From Acidimicrobiales bacterium (GTDB lineage: Bacteria; Actinomycetota; Acidimicrobiia; Acidimicrobiales; Aldehydirespiratoraceae), in NCBI GenBank assembly GCA_022425325.1, contig JAKMFW010000010.1, forward strand, positions 1-37,900: a DNA stretch of 37,900 bases. Reading direction: 5' to 3'. Under the pieces are notes generated by a model. That model saw only the letters and a program-made list of their open reading frames with translations. It ran no database searches and was not told the DNA's origin. The translations under genes and the position numbers were made by a program. Shown one piece after another: positions 14,968-23,899 of this stretch (its first letter is position 1; the number at the start of each line of letters is the position of its first letter).

Positions 14968-16011
14968 TCAGGCCGGCGTGTTCGCGTTCAGGCGGTCGAT
15001 CAGGAGCCGCAGCATCGACCATTGGTGCTTGTCGAACTCGAACACGATGCGCGGCAGGTCGACATGGTCGCCGTCCCGGATCTCCGCCTTCGTCGCGTCG
15101 ATCGCGCTGATCCCGCCGTGGACGATCATCGGGGCGAACTCCTCACTGAGTGCTGCGAGTTCGTCGTCGCCGACAGGCCGATGGAGGCGGAAGACGAGCT
15201 GGTCGCCGACAAAGCGCATCGAGTGATAGGTGCGGTAGAAGTTGCAGACCTCGTCGACCGCTTCCTCGACGGTGTGCGCCACCCGCACGAGACACATGTC
15301 GTCGGGCGAGATGAGTCCGGCGTTGCCGAGTTCCGTCGTGACGAAGTCGTACCAGTGGTCCCAGTAGGTCCCGCCGGGTTCATCGAGCAGGACGACGGGG
15401 GCCGGCGCGGTCTTACCGGTCTGGATGAGGGTGAGGAGTTCGAAGCTCTCGTCCATCGTGCCGAAGCCACCCGGAAGCAGGACGTACGCCTCGGATTCCT
15501 TCATGAACATGACCTTGCGCGTGAAGAAGTACTTGAAGTTGATGAGCTTCGGGTCATCGGCGATGTACTCGTTGGCCGATGCCTCGAACGGCAACATGAT
15601 GTTCACACCGAACGACTGATCGGCACCGGCTCCTTCGTGACCCGCTTCCATGATTCCCGGTCCGGCACCCGTGATGACCATCCAGTCCCGATCGGCGATC
15701 TGGCGAGCGAAGTTCTTGGCGCATTCGTACGCAGGCTCACCCGCCTTGATCCGAGCCGAACCGAAGATCGTGCATTTGGGGGTGTGGCGGTACGGGCCAA
15801 ACACCTCGAAGCTGTAGCGAAGCTCCTTCATCGCGGCGGTCACGAGCTTGAGATCGCCTCGATCGTTGTCCTCGCGGCTGAGCCGCAGGGCCGTGACGAT
15901 CATCTCGAAGACGAGTTCGCGGTCGGCCTCGTCGACATGGCGGAGCAGGCCGATGATCTCGGCGTCGAGCCTGTCGTCGCCCGTGCGGTAGCGCGTGCTG
16001 AGTTCGGTCAC
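14968..16011 (-). CDS. LOG-family Rossmann-fold protein
   Basis: 347 residues, longer than the usual 190-250 of LOG (Lonely Guy) cytokinin riboside monophosphate phosphoribohydrolases. The family motif PGGFGTMDE is at about 178-186 and GAGPGIMEAGHEGA binds the phosphoribosyl part. An N-terminal helical extension (about 1-75) and a C-terminal region (about 270-347) are extra and typical of the larger bacterial group. Its likely reaction is hydrolysis of the N-glycosidic bond of a nucleoside monophosphate. GTG 16011 has TACGGT 7 nt upstream, so it is leaderless and independent of fbiC, whose stop lies 47 bp upstream. Confidence 0.82.
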   Translation of the reverse strand: MTELSTRYRTGDDRLDAEIIGLLRHVDEADRELVFEMIVTALRLSREDNDRGDLKLVTAAMKELRYSFEVFGPYRHTPKCTIFGSARIKAGEPAYECAKNFARQIADRDWMVITGAGPGIMEAGHEGAGADQSFGVNIMLPFEASANEYIADDPKLINFKYFFTRKVMFMKESEAYVLLPGGFGTMDESFELLTLIQTGKTAPAPVVLLDEPGGTYWDHWYDFVTTELGNAGLISPDDMCLVRVAHTVEEAVDEVCNFYRTYHSMRFVGDQLVFRLHRPVGDDELAALSEEFAPMIVHGGISAIDATKAEIRDGDHVDLPRIVFEFDKHQWSMLRLLIDRLNANTPA

Positions 16012-16018
16012 CCTCGAG

Positions 16019-16024
16019 ACCGTA
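16019..16024 (-). promoter_or_regulatory. Leaderless -10 box of the LOG gene
   Basis: TACGGT on the minus strand, 7 nt before GTG 16011. Confidence 0.5.
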
Positions 16025-16058
16025 GCCGTCGGCGGCTGCCCGCCGTGCCCGGGCAGCC

Positions 16059-18452
16059 TCAGGCCCCGGCCACCGGGATCGAGACCCGACTGCGGCGGGT
16101 CGGTTCGAGAGGAAGATTCGAGGGGTCTGGCCGACCGTAGAGGGTCGTCCGCTGGACCAGGGTGCGGCCGAGCGGTTCGACGATGCGGCGGAAGTCCTCG
16201 GCGGTGACCTCGGTGCCGTGATCGGCACCGGCGGCCCGGGAGATGTTCTCGTCCATCAGCGTGCCGCCGAGGTCGTTTGCGCCTGACTGCAGCAATTGGC
16301 TGATGGAATCGAAGCCGAGCTTGACCCACGAACCCTGGATGTTGTCGATGCGTCCGCGATACGCGATCCGGGCGACGGCGTGCATCAGGACGACCTCCCG
16401 GAAGGTCGGACCGCGACGGGCCTTCTTCTGGAGGTAGATCGGGCTGGCCATGTGCACGAACGGCAGGCCGACGAACTCGGTGAAGCCGCCCGTCTCCTCT
16501 TGGAGTGCTCGGGTGCGAAGGAGGTGATGAACCCAGTGCTCCGGACGCTCGATCGACCCGAACATGATCGTCACATTGCTGCCCAGGCCGACGGAATGGG
16601 CGATGCGGTGAGCTTCGAGCCATTCCTCGGTGTTGATCTTGTCGGGACAGAGGGTGGCACGTACGTCATCGTGGAGGATCTCGGCGGCGGTGCCCGGCAG
16701 CGACTTCTGGCCGGCCTCTTTCAGACGGGTCAGGTAGTCGGCCAACGGCTCTTGATTGCGTTTGGCGCCCTCGGTGACTTCGAGCGCGGTGAAGCCGTGG
16801 ATGTGCATCCCCGGCACCGCCTCGTGCACAGCGCGGGCGACATCGATGTAGTAGTCGCCGTCGAAGTTGGGGTGGATACCGCCTTGCAGGCACACCTCGG
16901 TGGCGCCTGCCTCGGCGGCCTCAATCGTGCGATCAGCGATGTCTTCGAGTTCGAGCAGATAGGGAGTGCCGCGGAGGTTGAGCGACAGCGGGCCCTTAGA
17001 AAAGCCGCAAAAGCGGCACTTGAACGTGCACACATTGGTGTAGTTGATGTTGCGGTTGGCGACCCAGGTGACGACATCCCCGACGATCTCCTGGCGGAGT
17101 TCATCGGCGACCTGGGCGACCGCTGCCACCTCGCGACCACGAGCCCGAAAGAGCGTGAGGATCTCGTCGAATCCCACGTCTTGGCCCGCCCGAACACCGT
17201 CGAGGACCTCCTTGACGACCCCTGTGGCAAACGGTTCGCCAGGAATCAGGGACTCGGGGTCAGCACCAGTACCGACGTACCACTGACTGCTGATCGTGCC
17301 GGTGAGCTCGAACTCGGCCCCATCGTCGACCTTGGCGCGTTCCATGGTGCGCTCGGGCCACACCGAGCCGGCATCGTCGCGGGCGTAGCCGTCGGAGTCG
17401 GAGCGGTCGGCGACCGGAAAGTGCAACGCGGGGTCGAGCCATCGCTCCGGCTCGCAGGCGAACGCGGGGTGGATCGTGAGGCGAGGCGCCAGCGTGTGTC
17501 CCTTCGCCTCGGTTACCTCGCGCAGCCGGTCGAGATCGGGCCAGGGGCGCTCGGGGTTGACATGGTCGGCAGTAACGGGGGAAACACCGCCCCAATCGCT
17601 GACGCCAGCATCGAGCAGATCGCCGAAGTCGTCGGAGAGGTTTGGTGGCGCTTGGACGTGGACGTCGAGCGGCAGGATCATCCGGGCGAGCGCAATTGCG
17701 TCGAGATAGTCGGCGCGGGGGCAGGGTTCGGCGTTGTGCATCGCCGTGCCGGCCTTGGGCAGGAAGTTCTGGACGATCACTTCCTGGACGTGGCCGTGGC
17801 GCTGGTGGCTCGCTGCGATCGCTTCGAGCGCCTCGATGCGGTCGGCTCGGTTCTCGCCGATGCCGACGAGGATTCCCGTCGTGTAGGGGATCTGTAGTTC
17901 GCCGGCCCACTCGAGCGTTTCGAGTCGGCGGGCCGGCACCTTGTCGGGCGCGCCGCGGTGAGCGTCAAGATCGCTGCGCAAGGACTCGAGCATCATTCCC
18001 TGGCTCGGCGTGACCGGGCGAAGGAGTGCAAGCTCGTCGCGATTCATCGCACCGGTGTTGCCGTGGGGGAGCAGGCCTGTCTCGTCGAGAACGAGCTGCG
18101 CCATGGCAGCGACATAGTGGACGGTGGAGTCGTAGCCATGGCGGTTGAGCCAGTCACGGGCAACCGGATAGCGGAGCTCCGGCTTTTCGCCGAGGGTGAA
18201 AAGTGCTTCATGGCAACCAAGCTCGGCGCCCTGACGGGCGATCGCAAGAACGTCCTCGGGCTCGAGGTAAGGCGTGTCGAGACGAGCAGGAGGCTGCGCG
18301 AACGTGCAGTAGCCGCACTTGTCGCGACACAACATGGTCAGCGGAATGAACACCTTCGGCGAGTAGGTCACCACAGAGCCGAACGCCTCATCGCGGCGGG
18401 CTCGGGCCAGAGCGAAAAGATCGCTCCCGCTGAGGGAATGGAGATCAGACAC
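16059..18452 (-). CDS. fbiC: FbiC: 7,8-didemethyl-8-hydroxy-5-deazariboflavin (FO) synthase
   Basis: 797 residues holding two radical-SAM halves. The CofG half (about 1-370) has C42RDKC46GYC49. The CofH half (about 440-797) has CTFKCRFC with the same CxxxCxxC spacing. Together they join tyrosine and a ribitylaminouracil to make FO, the deazaflavin of cofactor F420. The single fused chain is the actinobacterial arrangement. GTG 18452 overlaps the HxlR stop by 8 nt, so both are on one transcript; longer in-frame starts lie inside the HxlR gene. Presence of FbiC implies F420-dependent enzymes in this organism, possibly the FDOR-like protein at 33813. Confidence 0.95.
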   Translation of the reverse strand: MSDLHSLSGSDLFALARARRDEAFGSVVTYSPKVFIPLTMLCRDKCGYCTFAQPPARLDTPYLEPEDVLAIARQGAELGCHEALFTLGEKPELRYPVARDWLNRHGYDSTVHYVAAMAQLVLDETGLLPHGNTGAMNRDELALLRPVTPSQGMMLESLRSDLDAHRGAPDKVPARRLETLEWAGELQIPYTTGILVGIGENRADRIEALEAIAASHQRHGHVQEVIVQNFLPKAGTAMHNAEPCPRADYLDAIALARMILPLDVHVQAPPNLSDDFGDLLDAGVSDWGGVSPVTADHVNPERPWPDLDRLREVTEAKGHTLAPRLTIHPAFACEPERWLDPALHFPVADRSDSDGYARDDAGSVWPERTMERAKVDDGAEFELTGTISSQWYVGTGADPESLIPGEPFATGVVKEVLDGVRAGQDVGFDEILTLFRARGREVAAVAQVADELRQEIVGDVVTWVANRNINYTNVCTFKCRFCGFSKGPLSLNLRGTPYLLELEDIADRTIEAAEAGATEVCLQGGIHPNFDGDYYIDVARAVHEAVPGMHIHGFTALEVTEGAKRNQEPLADYLTRLKEAGQKSLPGTAAEILHDDVRATLCPDKINTEEWLEAHRIAHSVGLGSNVTIMFGSIERPEHWVHHLLRTRALQEETGGFTEFVGLPFVHMASPIYLQKKARRGPTFREVVLMHAVARIAYRGRIDNIQGSWVKLGFDSISQLLQSGANDLGGTLMDENISRAAGADHGTEVTAEDFRRIVEPLGRTLVQRTTLYGRPDPSNLPLEPTRRSRVSIPVAGA

Positions 18453-18912
18453 GTGTGTCCTCGGTTCCGATGTGTCGACCGGGACCCGGCCGAGAGGAGA
18501 TGTCGGTGGGCGCCACGGGCACGTTGCAGGTGGTGCACCAGGGCTGAAGCTCGAGGCGGGTGTCGCACTCGTCGTGAACGAGTTCGGTGGGGGCGAGACC
18601 ACCGCTGACGTACCGATCGCCCCAGCGCATCAGCGCGAGGAGTGAAGGGCTCAGTGCCCGGCCCTTCTCGGTGAGACGATATTCATGGCGAACAGGGCGC
18701 TCCTGATAGGGCACCTTTTCGACGATGCCGGCATCGACGAGGGTGCCCAGCCGGTCGGTAAGGAGGTTCTTTGCAATTCCCAGATCCTCCTGGATGCGAG
18801 AAAAGCGGCGTACCCCCCGAAACAGATCTCGCAGGATGAGCAGCGTCCAACGATCGCCGATGAGATCAAGAGTGCGCTGGATTGAGCATTCGACCGCAGG
18901 CTGCGTGCGCAT
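18445..18912 (-). CDS. HxlR-family winged-helix transcriptional regulator
   Basis: 155 residues. The HxlR fold is clear at about 8-105: CSIQRTLDLIGDRWTLLILRD, then RFSRIQEDLGIAKNLLTDRL (recognition helix) and HEYRLTEKGRAL (wing). A C-terminal extension carries a CTTC pair, possibly a metal knuckle. It is cotranscribed with fbiC through an 8-nt overlap, so it is a candidate regulator of F420 biosynthesis or of itself; this link is inferred from position only. The ATG is preceded by a good -35/-10 promoter and no Shine-Dalgarno. Confidence 0.88.
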   Translation of the reverse strand: MRTQPAVECSIQRTLDLIGDRWTLLILRDLFRGVRRFSRIQEDLGIAKNLLTDRLGTLVDAGIVEKVPYQERPVRHEYRLTEKGRALSPSLLALMRWGDRYVSGGLAPTELVHDECDTRLELQPWCTTCNVPVAPTDISSRPGPGRHIGTEDTRV

Positions 18913-18920
18913 GAAGCCGC

Positions 18921-18949
18921 ACCCTAAAGGAGTCAGTTTCGATTTTCAA
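18921..18949 (-). promoter_or_regulatory. Promoter of the HxlR-fbiC operon
   Basis: TTGAAA (18949-18944), a 17-bp spacer, and TAGGGT (18926-18921), then 8 nt to ATG 18912: a near-consensus sigma-70 promoter for a leaderless message. It is the clearest -35 in the window. Confidence 0.65.
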
Positions 18950-18982
18950 CCAACCGCTTGATGCGAGAGGGTTGACCGCCGG

Positions 18983-19324
18983 TCACTCCTCGTCGGGCTC
19001 ACCGAGGAGGCCCCCTGCGGCGGCCAAGGCACCGGCGAGCACGGCGGCCCGCTCGTAGACCAAGGAGAACCAGTGCTCCGCCGCCGTCTCGTGCCCCGAG
19101 AGCGGTACTCGGCCGAGTGAGCGGACAACCGCCTTCGGATCGACGGCCTCGGCGATTGCGCGCATCGGGTCGGGGAGCGCCGCTGGGTCGCCCCAGAACT
19201 CGACCGCGTCGACCTTTGGCTCGTTGCGCTTCTGCTGATGCGGCTTCTGCGGGGTTTGGCCCTTGACGTCGGCGGTCGTCGCCCGATTGCGATTCCGGCT
19301 GCGCTTGCGTCGGTTCTGGCTCAT
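18983..19324 (-). CDS. Small protein with basic N-terminus, coupled to the SNF2 gene
   Basis: 113 residues. Residues 1-35 are rich in Arg, Lys, Gln and Asn (SQNRRKRSRNRNR), then a conserved-looking acidic/aliphatic region with EFWGDPAALP and an Ala/Gly-rich helix near the end. The ATG overlaps the SNF2 stop (ATGA), implying coupled translation. The basic tail suggests nucleic-acid contact, matching the helicase partner, but no family is recognised. Confidence 0.7.
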   Translation of the reverse strand: MSQNRRKRSRNRNRATTADVKGQTPQKPHQQKRNEPKVDAVEFWGDPAALPDPMRAIAEAVDPKAVVRSLGRVPLSGHETAAEHWFSLVYERAAVLAGALAAAGGLLGEPDEE

Positions 19325-22300
19325 GCGGTCACCTCCACGACATCGTCGGAGCCCATCTCGAGCAGCTGGGAGGTGTCGATACCGAGCGCCTGTTGCAGCT
19401 GACCCGCATCGAGATCACCGATCGAGCTCGACTTCGGCAGGGTGATATCTGCGATCTGTCGCTTGCCGGCCACGACTTCCTCGACGCGCTCGTCGATCGT
19501 TCCCGGGCAGACCAGCCGGTGACAGATGACGGTGTTCTTCTGCCCGATCCGCCAAACGCGGTCGCGGGCCTGATCCTCCACGGCGGGATTCCACCAGCGG
19601 TCGTAGAGCACGACATGATTGGCCGCCGTGAGGTTCAGGCCGGTACCGCCCGCCTTGAGCGACAACACCATGGCGCCTGCACCCGGTGCGGACTGGAAAT
19701 CGTCGACCATCCGGTCACGCGCACCACGGCTGAGGCCGCCGTGATAACACTCGATCGGCTTCCCGATGCGCTCGCTCAAGTACGCAGCGAGCTTCTCGCC
19801 CCACGTCGCAAAGTGGGTGAAGACGAGGATCTTCTCGTCAGCGGCGAACACTGTCTCGATGATCTCATTGAGACGGTTGAGTTTCCCGGAACGTCCATCG
19901 AGGCCATCGTCATCGGTTTGATAGTTCACCGGGTGGTTACAGATCTGCTTCAACGCAGTAATCGCTGCGAGAACGGCGCCCTTGCGCTCGTTGCTGCCCT
20001 GCTCCGACTCTGAGGTGGCGACGACGAGGCTGTCGATCACGGCCTGGTACAGCCCGATCTGCTCGGGCGTCATCGCACAGTGGTCGAGCTCGTCGATGCG
20101 ATCGGGGAGTTCTTTCGCGATCGCCGGCTCAGCCTTGGTTCGGCGGTACACGAGGATGCCATTGAGGGCACGAAGCGCATTTTCGCCGTCGCCACCCGCC
20201 TTGCCCTTCGTTGCCGGCGTGAGCTGGGCGATGAACGGTGCCCGGGGACCGAGCAGGCCGGGATTCGCCCAGTCCATGATCGACCACAGGTCGCCGAGGC
20301 CGTTCTCGATCGGGGTGCCGGTGAGCGCCAGCCGAGTGCGAGCCTCAAGACGGCGGAGCTGCTGGGAGACTTCGGCGGTGGGGTTCTTGATCGCCTGCGC
20401 CTCGTCGATGACAACCTTGCCCCACTCAAACTCGCTCAGTTGGTCCATGTCGCGGACGGCCGTGCCATAGGTCGTGATCACGAGGTCCGCAGCCCGAACG
20501 GCCGACCCGAGCGCTGGGCCCTTCGCCCGGTTGCCACCGTGGTGAACGAGCACGTTGACCCCGGGAACGAACTTACGAGCCTCCGATGCCCAGTTGCCCA
20601 CGACGGCAGGGGGCGCGATCACGAGCGCCGTGTCAGCCTGACCGGACAACGCGATGCTCGCAAGGGTCGTCGGTGTCTTGCCGAGTCCCATGTCGAGCGC
20701 CAGGCACCCGCCGAGCCCGGCATCGTCGAGGAAGGCGAGCCAAGCGAGCGCATCGGCCTGGTAGGACCGGAGTTCACCCGCGAACCCCTCGGGCGTCGTC
20801 GTCGGCTCCTCGGGGAGCGACTCGACACTCCGGAGCAGGTCGGCGGCCCACCCTCCTCCGACGATATTGACACCACCCGAGAGCGGCGAACCCTCGAGCC
20901 CGAGCGCATGACGGAGCATGTCCGCACCCGTCAGGCGGGTTTGGTCGGCTCGCTCCGCCAGCGCCGCCGCCGCCTCAGCCAGGTCGTTCTTGTCGATCTC
21001 GACCCACGTGCCTCGAGACTTCACGAGCGGGCGGGCCTCGCGTGCAAGCTGGGCGATCTCCGCTGCGGTGAGTTCGACGTCGTCGAATACGGCCGACCAA
21101 CGGACGTCGGCGAGCTGCTGAGCACCGACCACGGTTTCGTCGGCCTCGCTGGTGAGCCGAAGCGACGCCGTCGCCTTCTTGCGTTTCAGCTGCGGGACTC
21201 GGACCTCGAAGCCGCATGCTTTGAGCGTGTCGCCACCGACGGTCATGAGGTCCCACGCTTCGTCCTGAGACAGGATCACTTCGCCGCGTCGTCGTCCCCC
21301 CAGACGCAACAGCTGTGGGAACAGACGCTCGAGGCGGGCGAGCTGCGCGGCCGTCGCCTTCGACGCCGACTTCGAACTCGCCGCCAGTGCGACTTCGACC
21401 GGATCAAGCCCGTCGTCGTCGTTGTGGGCCAATACCCGCACATGCCAGGCATCGGATTCATCGGGCGGATCAAGCTGCACCACCAGCGGACGCTCCGCGG
21501 CGCCGATGACGCTTTGTCCCCACTGCGACAAGCGGCGAACCACCTCGCCGCCGAGTTTGGTGGGGGCCCGGAAGGGGGTGCCGTCGAGATGGCACAACGT
21601 GGCCTCGCCGACGTCGTTCTTGGTCACGACCTCGGGCGGCGCTGCCGGCATCTCCATCTGGCCAGCTCCGACGCCGACGATCGCATCCGTGAGATCGGCA
21701 AGTGCCGCCAGCGCAAATTTGGTGCGGTCCTGCTCGCGAGCACCGGCCATCGCCGCGCCGGGGACCGCGGCTGCGAGCGGCTCGAGTCGCTCCGGGTCGA
21801 CCAGTGCAGGCAACCAACGGAGCCGGAAGGTGCCGGAGTTCGCGTCTGCAGGATCTTTGCGGCGCTTCTTCGATTGCACCAGCTGGGGAACGACCCGACC
21901 TTGGGCGACCAGCTCAACGGCCAGTGCGGCTGCTTGACCCATCCAGGTGACACTCGTCCCGACCGACGGATCGTCAGCCGAATCGCCCAGTGCCACCAAC
22001 CAGCCGAGGGCGCTCGAGACCGGAGCGGACAGGGTCGAGACCCGGCCGCTGCCGGGAATCTTCATCGTCGCGCGTTCGTCCCATTCGATGGCACCGCCGT
22101 CGAGCGCCCGGACTCGCTCGAGCACATCCTCGTGGTACTCGCCGCGCAGATTGTGCCCTGCCGCCCACGCGACGATCCGACCGTCGGTTCGGGACAGCTG
22201 GAGATGCACAGTGCCGACATAAGGCGTGCGCGGCTCCGGCTCAACATCGCGCAGGTCCGCCAGAGGGAGGAGCTCGTCATCTCGTGGCGGACCCGTCAAC

Positions 22301-22605
22301 GCAGTCAACTGGGCGTCGATCCGAAAGCAGTCCTCGTCGAGATCGGACAGCACGTGGGCGCGCGCAGGGCCCTTCACGGAGGTGCGAGCGGATGCCAGCG
22401 CTTCCTCAGCGTGGTCAAGCAGCCGCCAGAGGCTGCCGACCCAGGCATCCTGGTTGGTTTCGAGAAAGCGGACCTCGGCTTCGGTCGCGTGACCGTCGAG
22501 GTGGGCCTGTGCCAACGCGTCGATCTGCGTCGGCTTCAACACGGCCCGATCGGGGGTGATGGTGACGATGACTCCTACGGAACACGACGCCGTGGCGCCG
22601 TTCAT
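19321..22605 (-). CDS. SNF2/SWI2-family DNA-dependent ATPase (helicase-like)
   Basis: 1094 residues. The C-terminal half holds the two RecA-like domains: Walker A in LDMGLGKTPTTLAS (about 640), DEAQ in VVIDEAQAIKNP (about 733), LTGTPIENGLGDLWS, and the helicase C motif YDRWWNPAVEDQARDRVWR (about 1010). The N-terminal half (about 1-600) is the accessory region of bacterial SNF2 proteins. They move along duplex DNA rather than unwind it. The start is uncertain: ATG 22605 has no good Shine-Dalgarno, and GGAG further in is not followed by ATG or GTG. Downstream partner overlaps by ATGA. Confidence 0.88.
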   Translation of the reverse strand: MNGATASCSVGVIVTITPDRAVLKPTQIDALAQAHLDGHATEAEVRFLETNQDAWVGSLWRLLDHAEEALASARTSVKGPARAHVLSDLDEDCFRIDAQLTALTGPPRDDELLPLADLRDVEPEPRTPYVGTVHLQLSRTDGRIVAWAAGHNLRGEYHEDVLERVRALDGGAIEWDERATMKIPGSGRVSTLSAPVSSALGWLVALGDSADDPSVGTSVTWMGQAAALAVELVAQGRVVPQLVQSKKRRKDPADANSGTFRLRWLPALVDPERLEPLAAAVPGAAMAGAREQDRTKFALAALADLTDAIVGVGAGQMEMPAAPPEVVTKNDVGEATLCHLDGTPFRAPTKLGGEVVRRLSQWGQSVIGAAERPLVVQLDPPDESDAWHVRVLAHNDDDGLDPVEVALAASSKSASKATAAQLARLERLFPQLLRLGGRRRGEVILSQDEAWDLMTVGGDTLKACGFEVRVPQLKRKKATASLRLTSEADETVVGAQQLADVRWSAVFDDVELTAAEIAQLAREARPLVKSRGTWVEIDKNDLAEAAAALAERADQTRLTGADMLRHALGLEGSPLSGGVNIVGGGWAADLLRSVESLPEEPTTTPEGFAGELRSYQADALAWLAFLDDAGLGGCLALDMGLGKTPTTLASIALSGQADTALVIAPPAVVGNWASEARKFVPGVNVLVHHGGNRAKGPALGSAVRAADLVITTYGTAVRDMDQLSEFEWGKVVIDEAQAIKNPTAEVSQQLRRLEARTRLALTGTPIENGLGDLWSIMDWANPGLLGPRAPFIAQLTPATKGKAGGDGENALRALNGILVYRRTKAEPAIAKELPDRIDELDHCAMTPEQIGLYQAVIDSLVVATSESEQGSNERKGAVLAAITALKQICNHPVNYQTDDDGLDGRSGKLNRLNEIIETVFAADEKILVFTHFATWGEKLAAYLSERIGKPIECYHGGLSRGARDRMVDDFQSAPGAGAMVLSLKAGGTGLNLTAANHVVLYDRWWNPAVEDQARDRVWRIGQKNTVICHRLVCPGTIDERVEEVVAGKRQIADITLPKSSSIGDLDAGQLQQALGIDTSQLLEMGSDDVVEVTA

Positions 22606-22779
22606 CAAACTGCTCAGCGGGCCGGATTCGACCCTCGCATCTTCGTCAGCCGAAGCGACGCCTGATGCGCCGGTCCCAACCGAAACGAGGGGACCGTGCG
22701 GAGCTCACCGGTACGCCGACCGGGGGATCCGCTGGTTGCAAGGCTAGGCCGAGCGGGACCGAAATCCGCGTCTCGGACC
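22606..22779. other. Intergenic region between SNF2 and transaldolase genes
   Basis: 174 bp upstream of SNF2 and downstream of tal, both on the minus strand. A TAGCCT box on the minus strand (22748-22743) may be a SNF2 promoter with a leader of about 130 nt. No terminator hairpin with a U tract is evident. Confidence 0.35.
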
Positions 22780-23871
22780 TCAGGTGAGGCCCGTCGCCTT
22801 TTCACCGAGGGCAGCGAGGAGTTCGTCGAAACTCTTCTCGAAGGCCGCCACACCCTCGTCCTCCAGCTTCTGAGTGACCTCGTCCATGTGGATACCAAGC
22901 CCGGCCAGGGCCTCGATCACGGCATGGGCTTCCTGGACGCCCTCGTCGACGGTTCGAGCCACGGTTCCGTGGTGTTCGAAGGCCTCGAGGGTGTTGTCGG
23001 GCAGTGTGTTCACCGTGTCGGGGCCGATCAACTCGTCGACGTACAACGTGTCGGGATAGTCAGGGTTCTTGGTCGAGGTCGACGCCCACAGAGGACGCTG
23101 TACTCGTGCGCCCCGCTCGACGAGCGCCTCCCAGCGCGATCCGGTGAAGGTCTGCCGGAACAACTCGTAGGCGAGCTTCCCGTTGGCGACGGCAGCCTTG
23201 CCCTTCAGCGCAAGCGCTTCCTCGGTGCCGATCTCGTCGAGGCGACGGTCGATCTCGACGTCGACTCGCGAGATGAAGAACGATGCCACCGAGCTGATGT
23301 CCGACAGGTCGCCCGGAGCCGCCTCCAAGCCGGCGAGATAGGCCTCCATGACCGCTGCGTACCGCTCGAGGCTGAAGATCAAGGTGACATTGATCGATCG
23401 CTTCTCCGAGATCATCTGCTGGATCGGGGCGAGTCCCTCGGCCGTTGCCGGGATTTTGATGTAGAGGTTCGGTGCGTCGAGCCGTTCGTCGAGCTCGCGG
23501 GCCGATGCCTCGGTGCCCGCCGAGTCACGGGCAAGGCCGGGATCGACCTCCACCGAAACGTACCCGTCGAGCCCGTCGCTCTGGTCATACACCGGCCGCA
23601 GAATGTCGAGCGCCGCCGAAATATCGCTCGTAACCAGTTCCCAGTAGCTCGCTTCGACATCAAGACCGCTCCCGATCGCCTCGGAGAACTGCTGGTCGTA
23701 CTCAGCCGAACCTTGAATTGCCTTCTGAAAGATCGACGGATTCGACGTGAGTCCTCGCACGCCGCGCCCAACCCACCTCTCCAGCTCACCGCTCGTGATC
23801 CAGCCACGACGGATGTTGTCGAGCCACGGGCTCTGGCCCTCGTGATCGAAGAGATCGTGCAAGCGGGACAT
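22780..23871 (-). CDS. tal: Transaldolase
   Basis: 363 residues, the actinobacterial long form. It transfers dihydroxyacetone from sedoheptulose-7-phosphate to glyceraldehyde-3-phosphate. GVRGLTSNPSIFQKAI is the phosphate-site signature, NLYIKIPATAEGL follows, and the Schiff-base lysine is K268 in ASTSTKNP. ATG 23871 has AGGAGA five bases upstream; longer in-frame starts run into the transketolase gene. It lies 28 nt downstream of tkt on the same strand, so the two form a pentose-phosphate operon. Confidence 0.93.
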   Translation of the reverse strand: MSRLHDLFDHEGQSPWLDNIRRGWITSGELERWVGRGVRGLTSNPSIFQKAIQGSAEYDQQFSEAIGSGLDVEASYWELVTSDISAALDILRPVYDQSDGLDGYVSVEVDPGLARDSAGTEASARELDERLDAPNLYIKIPATAEGLAPIQQMISEKRSINVTLIFSLERYAAVMEAYLAGLEAAPGDLSDISSVASFFISRVDVEIDRRLDEIGTEEALALKGKAAVANGKLAYELFRQTFTGSRWEALVERGARVQRPLWASTSTKNPDYPDTLYVDELIGPDTVNTLPDNTLEAFEHHGTVARTVDEGVQEAHAVIEALAGLGIHMDEVTQKLEDEGVAAFEKSFDELLAALGEKATGLT

Positions 23872-23899
23872 GGATTCTCCTGTCAAGAGCGATGGGACG

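Noticed and set aside
20080-22665. Long plus-strand open frame opposite the SNF2 gene
   Set aside because: A G+C-driven shadow of the real gene, rich in Arg and with no domain.
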